DNA from: Climacteris rufus
Taxonomy: Eukaryota; Chordata; Aves; Passeriformes; Climacteridae
Reading direction: 5' to 3'
Length of the DNA stretch: 64,000 nt
NCBI GenBank assembly: GCA_013398175.1
Contig: VZRZ01000222.1
Location: forward strand, 1,459,401 to 1,523,400
In this document: in pieces, positions 25,191-36,252 of the stretch
How positions within the stretch are numbered: position 1 is the stretch's first letter
How the letters are laid out: every line of letters begins with the position of its first letter
The notes under the pieces: model-generated
Database searches by the model: none
What the model was told of the DNA's origin: nothing
What the model saw: the letters and a program-made list of their open reading frames with translations, nothing else
Made by a program: the position numbers and the translations under genes

Positions 25191-25613
25191 AGTCCTCCAA
25201 ACCCCTGTCCCACTGACCGAGCAGCTTTCGGCCCGCGCCCCGCGGCTGGACCTGGACACGGCGCTGGGGATCCAGCCCGCTGCCCGGCCGATCCCGGGCC
25301 CGCCTCGGCTGCCGGGACCAGACCCGGGTGCCCCGACACCCTGGGGCTGTGCGGGTGGGCCCGGAGGACCGGCTGGGTTCCGCAAGCAGCTCCAGCGAGG
25401 CCGGGCAGAGACGCGGGAACGGCCGGGAACAGCCGGGAACAGCGGAGAGGGAGCGGGCTGGGCGCGCTGCCCCGGGCTCGGCGCTGCCCCGGGCTCGGCG
25501 CTGCCCGTCCCGCCGTGCCGGGGCCGCCGGGCGCCAGGAGGCAGCGCGGGGCCGGTCCCTGCTCCGCCGCCCGCCCCGGCTCCGGGATAATCATTAACAG
25601 GCCCCGGCCCCGG

Positions 25614-25908
25614 NNNNNNNNNNNNNNNNNNNNNNNNNNNNNNNNNNNNNNNNNNNNNNNNNNNNNNNNNNNNNNNNNNNNNNNNNNNNNNNNNNNNNNN
25701 NNNNNNNNNNNNNNNNNNNNNNNNNNNNNNNNNNNNNNNNNNNNNNNNNNNNNNNNNNNNNNNNNNNNNNNNNNNNNNNNNNNNNNNNNNNNNNNNNNNN
25801 NNNNNNNNNNNNNNNNNNNNNNNNNNNNNNNNNNNNNNNNNNNNNNNNNNNNNNNNNNNNNNNNNNNNNNNNNNNNNNNNNNNNNNNNNNNNNNNNNNNN
25901 NNNNNNNN
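25614..25908. other. Assembly gap (295 N)
   Basis: This run of unresolved bases sits inside a very GC-rich region. It hides the start codon and the 5' part of the first visible exon of the SLC51A-like gene, and probably its transcription start site. Confidence 1.
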
Positions 25909-25945
25909 GCCAGCGAGCCGCCCTACTCGGACGAGCTTCTCCGGA
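25909..25945 (+). CDS. SLC51A-like, first visible exon (5' end in gap)
   Basis: The exon encodes ASEPPYSDELLR plus the first base of a Ser codon, then the donor GTAAGT at 25946. The dipeptide context PP...LLR matches the family segment before membrane helix 1. The joined reading LLRSLDLPGR is what fixes the frame. Confidence 0.8.
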
Positions 25946-28900
25946 GTAAGTGCGGGGGCGAGAGGAGCGGGGGCTGCCCCTCCGCCCGCAGGACACCCTG
26001 AGCGGCCCCTGCCCGGCAGTGCCTCGGCACCCACCCGCGGCGGGACGGCGGGGGCTACCCCTGCCCTGCCCTGCCCTGCCCTGCCCTGCCCGTGCCCCTG
26101 TCTCTGCCCGTGCCTCTGTCCCTGTCCCTACCCCGTCCCTGCCCGTCCCCCCTGTCCCTACCCGTGCTCTTTCCCTTGTCCCTGCCTGCCCGTTCGCCGT
26201 TCTTCCCCGGCGAGGAAATCCCCGGGCGGAGGTCGGCATCCGCCTCTCCCGGCCGATCCCCCGCCTGTCCGGGGGCCGAGCAGCCTCTGGCTTCGGGGAA
26301 GGGCGAGAGCCCAGCACGGCCCCGGCCAGAGGCGCGGTGGCGGTGTCACGGAACGGGGCGGTCTCCCGGGAGCCGCGGGACCGAGCGCTGAACCGGCCCC
26401 GAGTCTCAGGCTCCCTCCGGTGGGATCTCAGCAGTGGGATGTCCGCTGAGACGTGCACTGCTCCGCCTGCAGTCAAGTGTGGACCTGCCGGGTTTTTTTG
26501 AAGCAGATTAGTTTAAAGATGCTGAGGGGCAGAGGCTCTTCTTTGCCTTCGGATAGGCTGTGGCCCTGGTAGGAATTAGTACCAGTGATGAGCATGAACT
26601 TCTCCTGAATTAAGCATGACTCCACCGCAGTGTTTTTTATCCTAAATTAAGCATGACTCCACTGCAGTGCTTTCTTCTGTCTCTGGAAGTTCATTCCTTG
26701 GAGAAAATGCACTTAAATCACTAATTGTGGGTAAAAGTTGATATCCATACCTGGTGTAACGGAGACGTAAACCTCACCACCTGTGGGTAAATGTTGATAT
26801 CCATATACAGCTTTAAGGGAGTAGTAAAACAGATTTTGGTGAAGACATCAAGCTTTATCTCAGGCTGGGATATCAAGAGCTTTCCCTTACATTGTTTGTG
26901 TGCCCTACAAATTTCCACCAAGCTTTTACCAAATTTGCCTGCCCAAGGAAGTTACATGTAATATGCAATGAACGTATGATGGAAGCAGAGAACTAATACT
27001 GAGTGCATACATGTTTGCTGGTAGCCAGCCTTGAAGAGTTCCCAGATTATGTGTTCACTCTATTTATTTCTATTAGGTATTATGCATTTATTTCTGCTAT
27101 ATATTTACATTCACCTAAGGATATTTGTCCTGGAGCTCTACCTTTCTGAAAGGGGCTATTGCATAATGCTTTGAGAATGTGAAGGTGTATTCTTCCCATA
27201 TACTGTCTGTGCATCTTGGAAAGATTTAGTCATGAACTTCAGTATTTGAACTATTCTGTGGAGTCAGTGCTTTACCTGTGTAAATAAGGATGAGTGCAAG
27301 TATTTGCAGGAACAGGGCAAAGAAGCTCTTCAGAGATGGTGTTGTTACATTAATGTTGGAAATGCTTATGAAATAAATCAGAACTCTCTGTTTTCTTTTC
27401 TCTCTCTGCAGGCCTTGACCTACCAGGGAGATTTCTCTTTGCAACCTTGACTCTGATGACACTAATTGCCGTTCTGGTGTTTGTAGAGGAAGCAGTCTAC
27501 ATCTACAAGAAAATCCCCTCCTCCAAAAGTTCAATCATAATTTGGATTAATGCTGCAGCTCCAGTAAGTTTGCATGGAAACAAGACAAAATTAAATGTTG
27601 AAAATAGGGCTTCCCTGAAAATTCACAGGAGCCACATGGGCTTTATCTCTGCCCTTCATGCAGTCCTCCTCCTTTTCTCTGTAGGTGATCTCTATTACTT
27701 CATGCATTGGCATGTGGGTTCCTCGCTCGACAATGTTTACAGATTTCACAGCAGGAATGTGAGTATTCTGCTTGTTTCTAGATGTTGCTCCAAACCCTGA
27801 ATTTCTTCTCTTTCAACATCTGCTGCTCTTGGTAACACAGTCATTTAATAAATTTAACAATTCAGTAATTTTTTGTTTGAGTTGAAATCTCTTGGCAGCT
27901 CTTCTTTGGGAGGTGGAAAATGCTGAACGAGTTCCCAGTGCTACAGTCCCCTAGTGTGGGAACCTCAGTATGAAGGATGTGTGACTCGCATGTAATTGAT
28001 TCCTTGGATTGACAGTCTCTTTGGAGCAGTACCCTGTCTTTCCCCTCTCTGCGTGTCATGTGGAATGAGAGTCTGGCCTGTGACTTCTCCCTGCACTTTC
28101 ACTAATGATGAGCCATGGAGGTCTATTATTAGTGGTGCCAAGTGAACCTCCAATGAGTATATCAATGTAAAAATGTTCCCCAGTTGTCCTGATAAAAGCA
28201 CTTTATACACGAGCATGACAGCTCTGGCATGCACAGAGAAGAAGGGAGGAATGTGGTTTGTGCTTTCTGGAGGTGATGGCACAGCCCTGGTGGGCAGAAC
28301 CAGGTGGGGGGATGCCGTGACCCTGAGCACTCCACGTTTGGAGATGAGTTTGGAAGGTGCTGCAAGACAGTGTCACAGACGCCCAGGAGCTGCCTCACCC
28401 CGTGTCACACTGCATCTACTAGAAGTGTAGAGTAAAAGAGGAGGAACAATACGGTAGCAGGGCCCACTGCTGGCATGCAGCAGTTTGTGCAGGTAGTGCA
28501 GATTGCCAGAAACTTCCAAGGATCCAGTCCTGTGGCACTAAAAGTGTGTTTGAATTCCCCCTCCTCCCTTGCCCAAGCTGCAGGCAATGCAGAAGAGGAC
28601 CTGTTTTATTGACTGGGTTTCAGTGAATCAGTTTGGTGGCACAATCTGTAGTTCCTGGGTAGGGTTGAGAATGTGCACCTGGGGAAGGAGAAAGAGGTGG
28701 GGTTGCAGCAGTCATTGTTTGGATCAGCTTTGTCTGCAGAGGAACCACACCCTGCCTGGGCCAGCACATTCGATGATAGCTATTTGTGTGAACCTGGCCA
28801 TGTTTGTTGGTTGAAAGCCATGTTGGAGGATGAAGAGGACTTGTTCTAAAAAGTTTGGACTAGTCAGAACTAGATAACTTATGGAAAAATACAGCCATAA

Positions 28901-31900
28901 CAACTGGGGCCAGAAAAGCCTATGCTTTATTACTGACACCATTCTCTGCCACCGGAGAGGTTTTGGGAAATTCCACCCCTGCTCTGTGCCTCGGTTCATT
29001 CCTCTTTCAGTGAGTTTGGGGCTGGGCTGTTCTGGTCTTCCAAGGTGATGGAAAGCAGAAGGTTTCTCAGATAGTGCTAGATTTTCTGTTGACTGCAAAG
29101 CATGAGCTGTAAAAATCCTGTACAGAAGGTGGCACTGGCCAGCACAGACATACAAGAGACACCCGGGCAAGTTTAAGCTGGGATTTTCTTCCTCTCCTAG
29201 ATTTTTTGCCATAGTTATCCACAAGTTCCTGATGATGATGATTAAGGAGTGTGGAGGTCAAAAGCTGCTCCTCAGGCGCTTTGAAAATGGTCGCTTCACC
29301 ATCAGCACGGGTCCCTGCTGCTGCTGCTGCCCTTGCCTGCCCCGTGTGCCCATCACTCGGTGAGTTGCCCCTTTCAGGTTGCCCAGCCTGGAAGCAGCTG
29401 CTGGAATTCAGCCAGGCTGGCGGGGCCAGCCTTACAGCAAAGGGCCTCCCCCGCTTCCCCAAAGTCCCTCTCAAGCTGTCTCTTTGAAAGAGCATCATCA
29501 CTTTGGGGCTGTACACCACCACTAATTTATTTCATTTCTATAATGCAGAGGTGTGTGGGAGGAGAAATTTCTACTCTAGGAAACCTAATAATTGAGATTT
29601 CAGTTTCTTTTCATTCCAGAAGGGAACAAATGTCTTTAAATTGGGTGGTTTTCACAAGCAGAATTGTCAGTTGGAGGCTCTCTTGATAGAAATTTTCTCT
29701 CACTTTGATAAAATTGAAATGCTTCATTCTGATTCTGAATTTAAAACTACTTCATATTAAAACAATTTTTAGAACAATAAGTAGATGTAATTCTTGTAAA
29801 GCTTTGATCTCAATGACATGGCATTGTCTGGTGAGGCAAAAGCAGATGTATTCTTCTAAACTTAGTATTAAAGAATCTTTGAGAAGTGGGGTAAGGATGG
29901 AGAGCTCTGGGAGACAATACCCTGTAACATAAACCTGGCCTCCTTTGAGCACTGCCTGGTGGAGCTCCTCCTCTGGTTAATGTCACCCCCATCATTGACA
30001 CACTGCTCCACAGCCTGGAAGCCTCATGGATTTCCTGGAGCTTTCCTACTGGCACAGAGCATGAGACTCTCTCATTATAAGCAAAATCTGAAGGACTGAA
30101 TGTACAAGACAGACCTTTCTGTGATGGCGTGGACTTCAGTGTCAGAGAGACCTTGGGGACTTTATGATCCGCTTAAGGAAAGCCTCAAACAGAACACAGA
30201 ATACTAGTTTCTGATGCATTTTCAAAAATTCTGGTTTTTTACATTAATAGTTCTTCCTTAAACTGCCTCATTTGGTATTAGAATTTAAACTTTTGTTTCC
30301 GTTCTTTTATTTTGATGGAGTAATAGTAAATATTTACATGGAGGGGATACCAAGAAGAAGAGGTAGTAAATCAACCAAAAAAATGTACCTTTGTTTGTTT
30401 TTCTTCCCATGTCTGTCACCCTCTGTATGGGCTGTAGTAGCTGGGAGCTTGAGAAGGAATCCCCTGCTCTGCCTTGCTGTTGTTCAGTCCAGTGGCAGCT
30501 TGCACAGGACAATGATGGCTAATATGGGCTCATTTCAGGAGCTAGATGGTGCCTACCACTGCTGACAGGAAGACAGCTGTCAGATTTTAAAAAAAAAGGC
30601 TTTTTGCTCTGCAGAGGCCTCCTTCTCCAGTGTCTGTACTACTGGGAAACCCATCTTCTCTCTGCCTCTAATGTCTAGCCTTTTCCCATTGCAGGGTATT
30701 TTTTTTTTTTTTAATATTAACTAGCTATATGAGAGAAAAGTCAGTCTCATGTTCCTTCCATAGGTGTCTTATGGGGAAACAGGGAGCTACTCCAAGGGAG
30801 GGATTCATTCTTTTAGAAAACATATACTGTCTAGCAGTCCTGAGAAAAATGACAAGGCACAGATGAAGCAATGTAATAAGCCATGCAACAGGGAGAAGAG
30901 ACGTGGCAGAAGAAATCTGGTGATCAATAAAGATGGACCCATGTTAACATGGCAAACAACCCATGGTGTTGCAGTGATTGCACTGTTTGCCATATCTATT
31001 ATTCTTTAAAGCCCTCTGGGAATAATAAATCTCGGAAAAGGCGCATACTAAATGGCTGGCCCATTGCAGGTCTTTCCACATGTGTTTGTGCTGTTCATAA
31101 TCCTGGTTACTAGCTGTATTCATTGGGCAATTCCTTTAATTCCTGGTCCATGGCCATATCCTTTAACATACTAAATGGCAGACTGTTGTCTGCTGAAACA
31201 TCTGTGATGGCAGTCTCAAGGGCCCAAGGAACTACAATGAAAACAACACTGAGAGCATGGGAAATAATACACAGTAACAGTGAAACATGAGGCAGCTGCA
31301 GGAGCTACAGCCTGTCCTGTGAAGGCTGAAGGAGAGTTCAGGTCCATCAGTTTTCATGCCCTCTCTTAAAAGTTCATCTGCCCCTTTCCTGGTGGCCTTT
31401 AGTGCTGACTGGCCAGTTTACTGTGGACAGGCTGTGTTCTGGACCCACTTTATACTGACAGAAGTGAAGGAATCCTGAGCTCTCCTGCTGGCCCTGTGCA
31501 GTTTGCCAAGTGAAAGACAGCTCCTTTCCTCTGTCAGACTGCAGAGGATGCAGATGCTTACAGATGCTTACATGGTACTCTTCATGGTGTATTGAAAATA
31601 CCAGTCCCTCCACCTAGGTCTGTGTGATTCCCTTTCTTGAGCTACCACACGACTACAAAGTGACTGAACAGGGATTTGCCCAGTTTCATGGGAGAACTGA
31701 AATAAAAAGGCAACAAGGCAAGAGCAAATGGCATTATTGTTCAGAAACCGGTTATGCAGCTACTGGCTCCCTGGTTGGCTTCAGGGCAGAGAAAGACATC
31801 ATGATTTGCCCAGCTTTGGTTAGGAAATACTTGCTGCAGAGCAGGAAAAGTACTATTTTTGTAGAGACTTTATTAAATAAACATTGGGAAATTCTCGGAA

Positions 31901-34900
31901 AGATTTTCTAATCTTGAAACTGTTCCTCCCCAGGTTTTAACCACATGCTACGTGACTGGAAAAGTTTTGCAGTTGACAGTGTCCTGAAAATGTTATTGAG
32001 GTTGCTAATAAGATCTTGGCCTATCTAAGTAATTTTTTTTGTTTTATTTTTTGGCCAGGCAAACGCTCTTTTGGCTGAAGCTGGGCACCTTTCAGTTTGC
32101 TGTCCTTCGTCCTGTGCTCATATTTTTATCAATAGTGCTTTGGACTAATGGCAATTATGTCCTTTACAATGTAAGTACGTATTTTAATCAGAGATGTCCC
32201 ACAAAATCCATAGGTTTTAGAGTTGTTGTTACTATCTTAGCCTACAACTAAACTGTGAGATCTGGGAGCACTTCCAAGTGAGTCCTTACTGTAGTCTTTT
32301 GAGACCCTGAATCTTATAATTTCTGACTTCCCCCAGAGTCTCCATTTCCTGGCTTCTCTTGGAAAGAAGTTGGGCATCATGGGGTGTTGTGCATCAGGTT
32401 ATGCTCCAATACATTTCCCAGCTTGTGTGGTTATAACAGCAGGACTGCAAGTTGCCCTGTGGGATGTATCTGCCCCGTGTTTTGTAAGGTATAGCCCTAA
32501 GAAACAAGTGTATGTACTGGCATGTAAACAGGAAGCCTAATTCTGTGTTTTTCAGCAAATCATGGTGATTTTTATATCCATGCAAAACGAAGAGATAGTA
32601 CTGTACTTCTCCTTTGCACGATGTAACCTGAAAGATGATGGAGAAATCCTGTATGTGATAATAATTTTGCACCTCTTGAATAACTCAGACTATAAGTAAT
32701 ACTTTCTGTTGTTGTTTGGTGGTATAAGATGAATGACCCATCTGAGATGTCAGGCTGAATATGCTCTCCTGAGCTGTTGGGCATTGCCAGGTGCTGCTGG
32801 GGTCTTTGAAAAGGCACACACTCAGTAGCTGGCAATTGCCACATTGAGGAGTTGTGTCACTTGGTGCTTCCCAGGCTGCACAGATCCCCACGTTGGTACC
32901 TGTGGGTGAGAGCCTGTGCCAGCACTGCAGCTGCTGCTGGGCACTGTCCCCATGCAAAACCCAGCAACTGCTGCTGCCCCCAGCTTTCATGGGGATAGGA
33001 ACAAGCATTTTAACATCTGCATCATCCAGCTCAGAACTTCTTCCTGGAAACAGTAAAATGCAAAGTAAGGTTCTATAAGGTTGTGTGCTTTGCTTCTCAG
33101 TTGTCTCCCAAAGGACCTGCACTATGGATTACCTGCTTCATTGGGGTCCTCACCCTTTTTGCTCTGTGGGCAGTTGGAATCCTGTTTCGGAAAGTTAGGA
33201 TTCTCCTTGCCTGTAAGAACATTATCCCAAAGTTTGCTCTTTATCAGGTGAGAAGTTTAGTATTTCTGGTAAGAATTTCTCTTAACTGCTGATACAACAC
33301 TGTCTATCTAGTTCTTGGTCCTTTGTTGAAAATTTATAGTATTTTTCCCATTAAATACATTGTGCAAAAGCATATTTTTACCTGATTAAAGATGCATCCC
33401 TTTGAAGCACTCTCCTTGGCTGCTGTTCAGTTTCATCTTGAGCCAATTTACCTCCAGTCTCTCAGGAGTGCTGGAGATGTGAAAGCTGTGTAAAATCTAT
33501 TTATCTTTAGACCACTGAAATCACAACAGCACCTTCTGTGGGGCTTGAAGGAAGCTCTGCAGGTATGGTGCACTGAAGGTATGGTACTCTGAAATGCAAC
33601 ATTAAAATGATGGTGTGTACCTCTAAAAATGAGATGATATGTTGCATTGTGTGGGTGGCTGTTGTTTGAACTCTTTCAGCATTCCAGAATATTCTGGTTT
33701 TTTTCTTGGCCATCCTGCACTTCAGAGTTAGGTAATAATGAGAATACTGGCTGAAAATCATTAAATAGTAAGGAACAGAAGCAGATAGGTTAGATTGAAA
33801 AAGAACAGGGACAAGGCCACCCTCTTCCACAGCACCCTGGAAAGACCCCAACAGAATCCTTGGATATGCATCCTTCTTGAACAGGACATAGAGTAAGGCT
33901 GGTGCACTCAGGTCTCTGTTGAGTAATTTACTGAGCACTTAGAAAGGCAACAAACAGGATGGTCAGGCCTGCAAAGCTGTGTGAGGGTGAATTCAGCTTT
34001 AGGATGGCAAACTCTGCTACTGTGAGGGTTTAAACTTGGGCAGTTACACCAGCAGCTGCAGAGAACTGCAGAGAACACTTTGATAACTCCACGGCAGCAA
34101 AGGCCTGGCTCAGTGTAATGTGATGCACAGGTGATGGTTGCTGAACTCAAGCTGTGTAAGGTCCTTCACCTTCTGGCAAAGAAGCCAGTCTCATATAATT
34201 TGAGGACCACAATGTCTCCCTGCTGTGGCAAGAAGAGGACACAACCGGCAAAATGTCCTTTGGGCCCTTCCTCCACTAAGGGAGAATATAACCTCATGGG
34301 TCGAATTAACAGGTGGTTTTTAAATATTGCTACCTGGTACCCAGAGCTCAGTGTTATCTGGAGTCCCAGCCGGGAGGTCTGTGTATATTGTACATCCCAA
34401 AAGAAGGGCTGAGAAGAAACACTGTTCAAGTCCAGGTTTAATTTAAACATATATTCAGAGCAATATCATCCTGACCGTAAGATGAGTTCTGCAGAATGGC
34501 AGGCACTCTGTTGGTAGCTGGGAGGGCAAGAAATGAAGAGTGAGGCAAAAGAGGTTTTTTGTCAAAGCAGAATTGTTGTGTGGACTATAAACCCTTTCCT
34601 GGTAGCTAAGGCATTTGTTTTCCCTTTCTGGTGCAGTTTATTGTCATTCTGAACCACCTGCAGACCGCTATTATCAATATGTTGGCTACACAAAAGATCA
34701 TTCCCTGTGCTCCCCCACTCTCCTCTACAGCAAGAGGATCATGTAAGTTTTTTCGGGGAAGAATGTTCTTAATTTACTTATAAAGGTGCCAGTTCAGTGT
34801 TGCTGACTGCAATATCTGGTGTTTTCCCAAAATACTGATTTCCTGCAATCATTAGCTTTTGGAGAATCTCAGTTTTTACTTTAAAAATGAGAAAAAAAAT

Positions 34901-35412
34901 TTTATAGCTGTCATAGTCATAGAGAAGAATTTGATAATGAGAAGAGCTGGAGTCAGAAATGAGAGGGAAAGAAATCAACATACATAATTACTGTTAAGTC
35001 TCTTGTGTTTTTGATTGCATGCTTTTCGATGGGCAATACTGGAATTCTGAAACTGAGGTTATTGCTGAGTGTGAGAGACACTCTGGTGTTATGGGGCAGG
35101 ATGGTAGAGTTTATTCCTTTTGCACATGTGAAAGTTAGTAAGCCAAGTATTCATTTTGTGTCTGATAGTAATTTCCCCCTTTTGGGGGCTTTTCTTTGCC
35201 AACCTTTTTCTTTCTTTTGTTTAGACATAGCCCAGCAGCTGCTCATCATGGAAATGTTTCTGATAACAGTTATCTCAAGAGTGGTCTATCGAAGAAAATA
35301 CCATGACCTAGAGCCTCCAGAGTGTGCAGCTGAAGAGCCTGGGGACAAGAAGCAGACTCCTAAGATTATCCTGAATGTTGAAGTTGTTGAGGATGGATTG
35401 CCAAAGGTTTAG
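25909..35412 (+). CDS. Organic solute transporter alpha-like (SLC51A family) membrane protein, N terminus in gap
   Basis: Eight exons join in frame with GT-AG borders: 25909-25945, 27412-27563, 27685-27758, 29201-29359, 32059-32170, 33101-33247, 34637-34742 and 35225-35412. They encode 324 visible residues. Human SLC51A has 340 as I recall it, so only about 15-40 residues are missing in the gap. Family hallmarks are LLRSL just before membrane segment 1, VEEAVYIYKK after it, the cysteine cluster TGPCCCCCPCLPR (residues about 124-136), LGTFQFA, ALWAVGI and the terminal VVYRRK. Seven hydrophobic segments lie near residues 20-44, 53-76, 81-102, 145-169, 184-207, 228-248 and 264-284. OSTalpha works at the basolateral membrane with OSTbeta (SLC51B) in facilitated export of bile acids and steroid conjugates. 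Whether this copy does so is inference. Its place beside ZFX suggests a paralogue rather than SLC51A itself, so I leave the symbol open. TMEM184 is a more distant relative and fits less well. Confidence 0.9.
26059..26165. repeat. CCTGC/CCTGTCC simple repeat in intron 1
   Basis: About six perfect CCCTG-type pentamers (around 26059-26092) run into a decayed CCTGTCC/CCGTGCC array. This explains the long proline-rich and leucine-rich open frames here, which are not genes. Confidence 0.85.
26604..26677. repeat. 37-bp tandem duplication in intron 1
   Basis: Two adjacent copies begin CCTGAATTAAGCATGACTCC at 26604 and CCTAAATTAAGCATGACTCC at 26641. They differ at a few positions. Confidence 0.85.
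26726..26837. repeat. 56-bp imperfect tandem duplication in intron 1
   Basis: TGTGGGTAAAAGTTGATATC at 26726 recurs as TGTGGGTAAATGTTGATATC at 26782. The rest of each 56-bp copy remains partly similar. Confidence 0.75.
27412..27563 (+). CDS. SLC51A-like exon, membrane segment 1
   Basis: The acceptor is CTCTGCAG and the donor GTAAGT. The exon encodes the first hydrophobic helix (FLFATLTLMTLIAVLVF) and the family motif EEAVYIYKK, then the start of segment 2. The 121-nt intron after it is the shortest in the gene. Confidence 0.92.
27685..27758 (+). CDS. SLC51A-like exon, membrane segment 2 end
   Basis: The 74-nt exon (acceptor CTGTAG, donor GTGAGT) encodes VISITSCIGMWVPRS and FTDFTAG, equivalent to the CFGLWIPRS region of human SLC51A. 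It ends in phase 2, completed by the next exon. Confidence 0.92.
29201..29359 (+). CDS. SLC51A-like exon, segment 3 and cysteine cluster
   Basis: The 159-nt exon (acceptor CTCCTAG, donor GTGAGT) encodes IFFAIVIHKFLMMMI, a charged loop, and STGPCCCCCPCLPRVPIT. Five consecutive Cys followed by Pro-Cys is the most diagnostic signature of the OSTalpha family. In related proteins this cluster is a likely palmitoylation site. Confidence 0.95.
32059..32170 (+). CDS. SLC51A-like exon, membrane segment 4
   Basis: The 112-nt exon (acceptor GGCCAG, donor GTAAGT) completes an Arg codon and encodes QTLFWLKLGTFQFAVLRP and a hydrophobic stretch ending TNGNYVLYN, parallel to the LGPFQYAFLK segment of human SLC51A. 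Confidence 0.93.
33101..33247 (+). CDS. SLC51A-like exon, membrane segment 5
   Basis: The 147-nt exon is in phase 0 at both ends (acceptor CTTCTCAG, donor GTGAGA). It encodes ALWITCFIGVLTLFALWAVG and a basic loop leading to KFALYQ, matching the family ALW(I/T)...LALW...KFALFQ pattern. Confidence 0.93.
34637..34742 (+). CDS. SLC51A-like exon, membrane segment 6
   Basis: The 106-nt exon (acceptor GTGCAG, donor GTAAGT) encodes FIVILNHLQTAIINMLA and an IIPCAPPLSS loop, corresponding to the family IACSPPYSS loop. It ends with the first base of a Tyr codon. Confidence 0.92.
35225..35412 (+). CDS. SLC51A-like terminal exon, segment 7 and C-terminal tail
   Basis: The acceptor is TTGTTTAG and the exon ends at TAG (35410-35412). 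It encodes AQQLLIMEMFLITVISRVVYRRKY, in which YRRK is a strong family match. The acidic, hydrophilic tail of about 37 residues after it is longer than the roughly 20-residue tail I recall for human SLC51A. Confidence 0.93.
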
Positions 35413-36252
35413 AAGCCCTCTGTACTCCTGTTCTGCAGGGGCTGGAAGCTCAGCTTCAGGAACTTGTATATTCTTGCACCAAAAATAGACACTGTCCATG
35501 TCAGAACAACTTCTGACGTAAAAGCCTGTGAGCTGTAGTACTGAAAGGACCAGTAGTGGAAAGACAGCCCTGTTGATTCTCCAGAGATGTCTACATAGTG
35601 TGTTTTCATACCCTGAAATGTACTAAGATTTTATACAATTTTATGCTGTTACTGAGCACTTGACGGTGCAAGACTATCTCACAATGTGATTTAATTTTAA
35701 TTTTATTTTTTAGCTATTAGAATGGTTATGATTTAGAGTTAATTCAGAGTAATTCTTGTTCATCTTTTCTGACTTTTTGAAATTGTATTTCACCCTGGAT
35801 TGCTGTCATATGTCCAACATAGCATTTTCCCATCCTTCCTCCATCACAATAGATCATTCCTCACTCTATGCCATGAGCTCACCATAGCTAATTCTGATCA
35901 GCAAATGCAGCTGCATATGTTTGTTCTGAAATCCCCAAACCAATGTGGGCTCTTCACCTACAGAAACAATGATCTCTTCAGGGCAAAGACTTTTACATTC
36001 CTTTCCAATTCACCTCCTAAGTTGATAAACACACAGCTACTGTTTGTAAATATGTCAGAGGTTCTTCCTAGGGACAGCAGGTTCTCTGTCACTGGCCTGG
36101 GAAAAGAAGGTGGGAGTTCGAGTCTGGAATGTCTTCTGCTGCTAGTCTGCAAAGTTATGTGGTTCTTGGGTTCTCTGCTTGGAAGAGGGGGGTAATGATA
36201 CTTGGGATTCTTGCACTAACAGTGTCTGTGAGGATAAGAGCCATTGAAAGGA
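35413..36252 (+). other. Probable 3'UTR of the SLC51A-like gene, then flank
   Basis: The sequence after the stop codon is unique and turns AT-rich around 35690-35780. I see no canonical AATAAA before the CR1 copy at 36253, so the transcript end is unresolved. A variant signal may be used, or the transcript may run through the CR1. Confidence 0.5.

Larger units (their letters stand above)
25200..26480 (+). promoter_or_regulatory. CpG island and probable promoter of the SLC51A-like gene (contains assembly gap)
   Basis: GC-rich, CpG-dense sequence covers about 1.3 kb, interrupted by N at 25614-25908. The first visible coding exon emerges from the right edge of the gap at 25909, and its donor lies inside the island, so the transcription start is most likely in the gap or in 25200-25613. 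A CCCTG/CTGCC simple repeat lies at about 26059-26165 inside intron 1. Confidence 0.75.

Noticed and set aside
25136..26476. 446-residue - strand and 355-residue + strand frames across the CpG island
   Set aside because: Both run through the N gap, where unknown bases cannot give stops, and through GC-rich DNA poor in stop codons. The true + strand gene uses only 25909-25945 here.
25909..35412. TMEM184 family as the identity of the seven-segment protein
   Set aside because: TMEM184 shares the fold but not the CCCCCPC cluster followed by the LGTFQ/FALYQ/YRRK series seen here, which is that of SLC51A.
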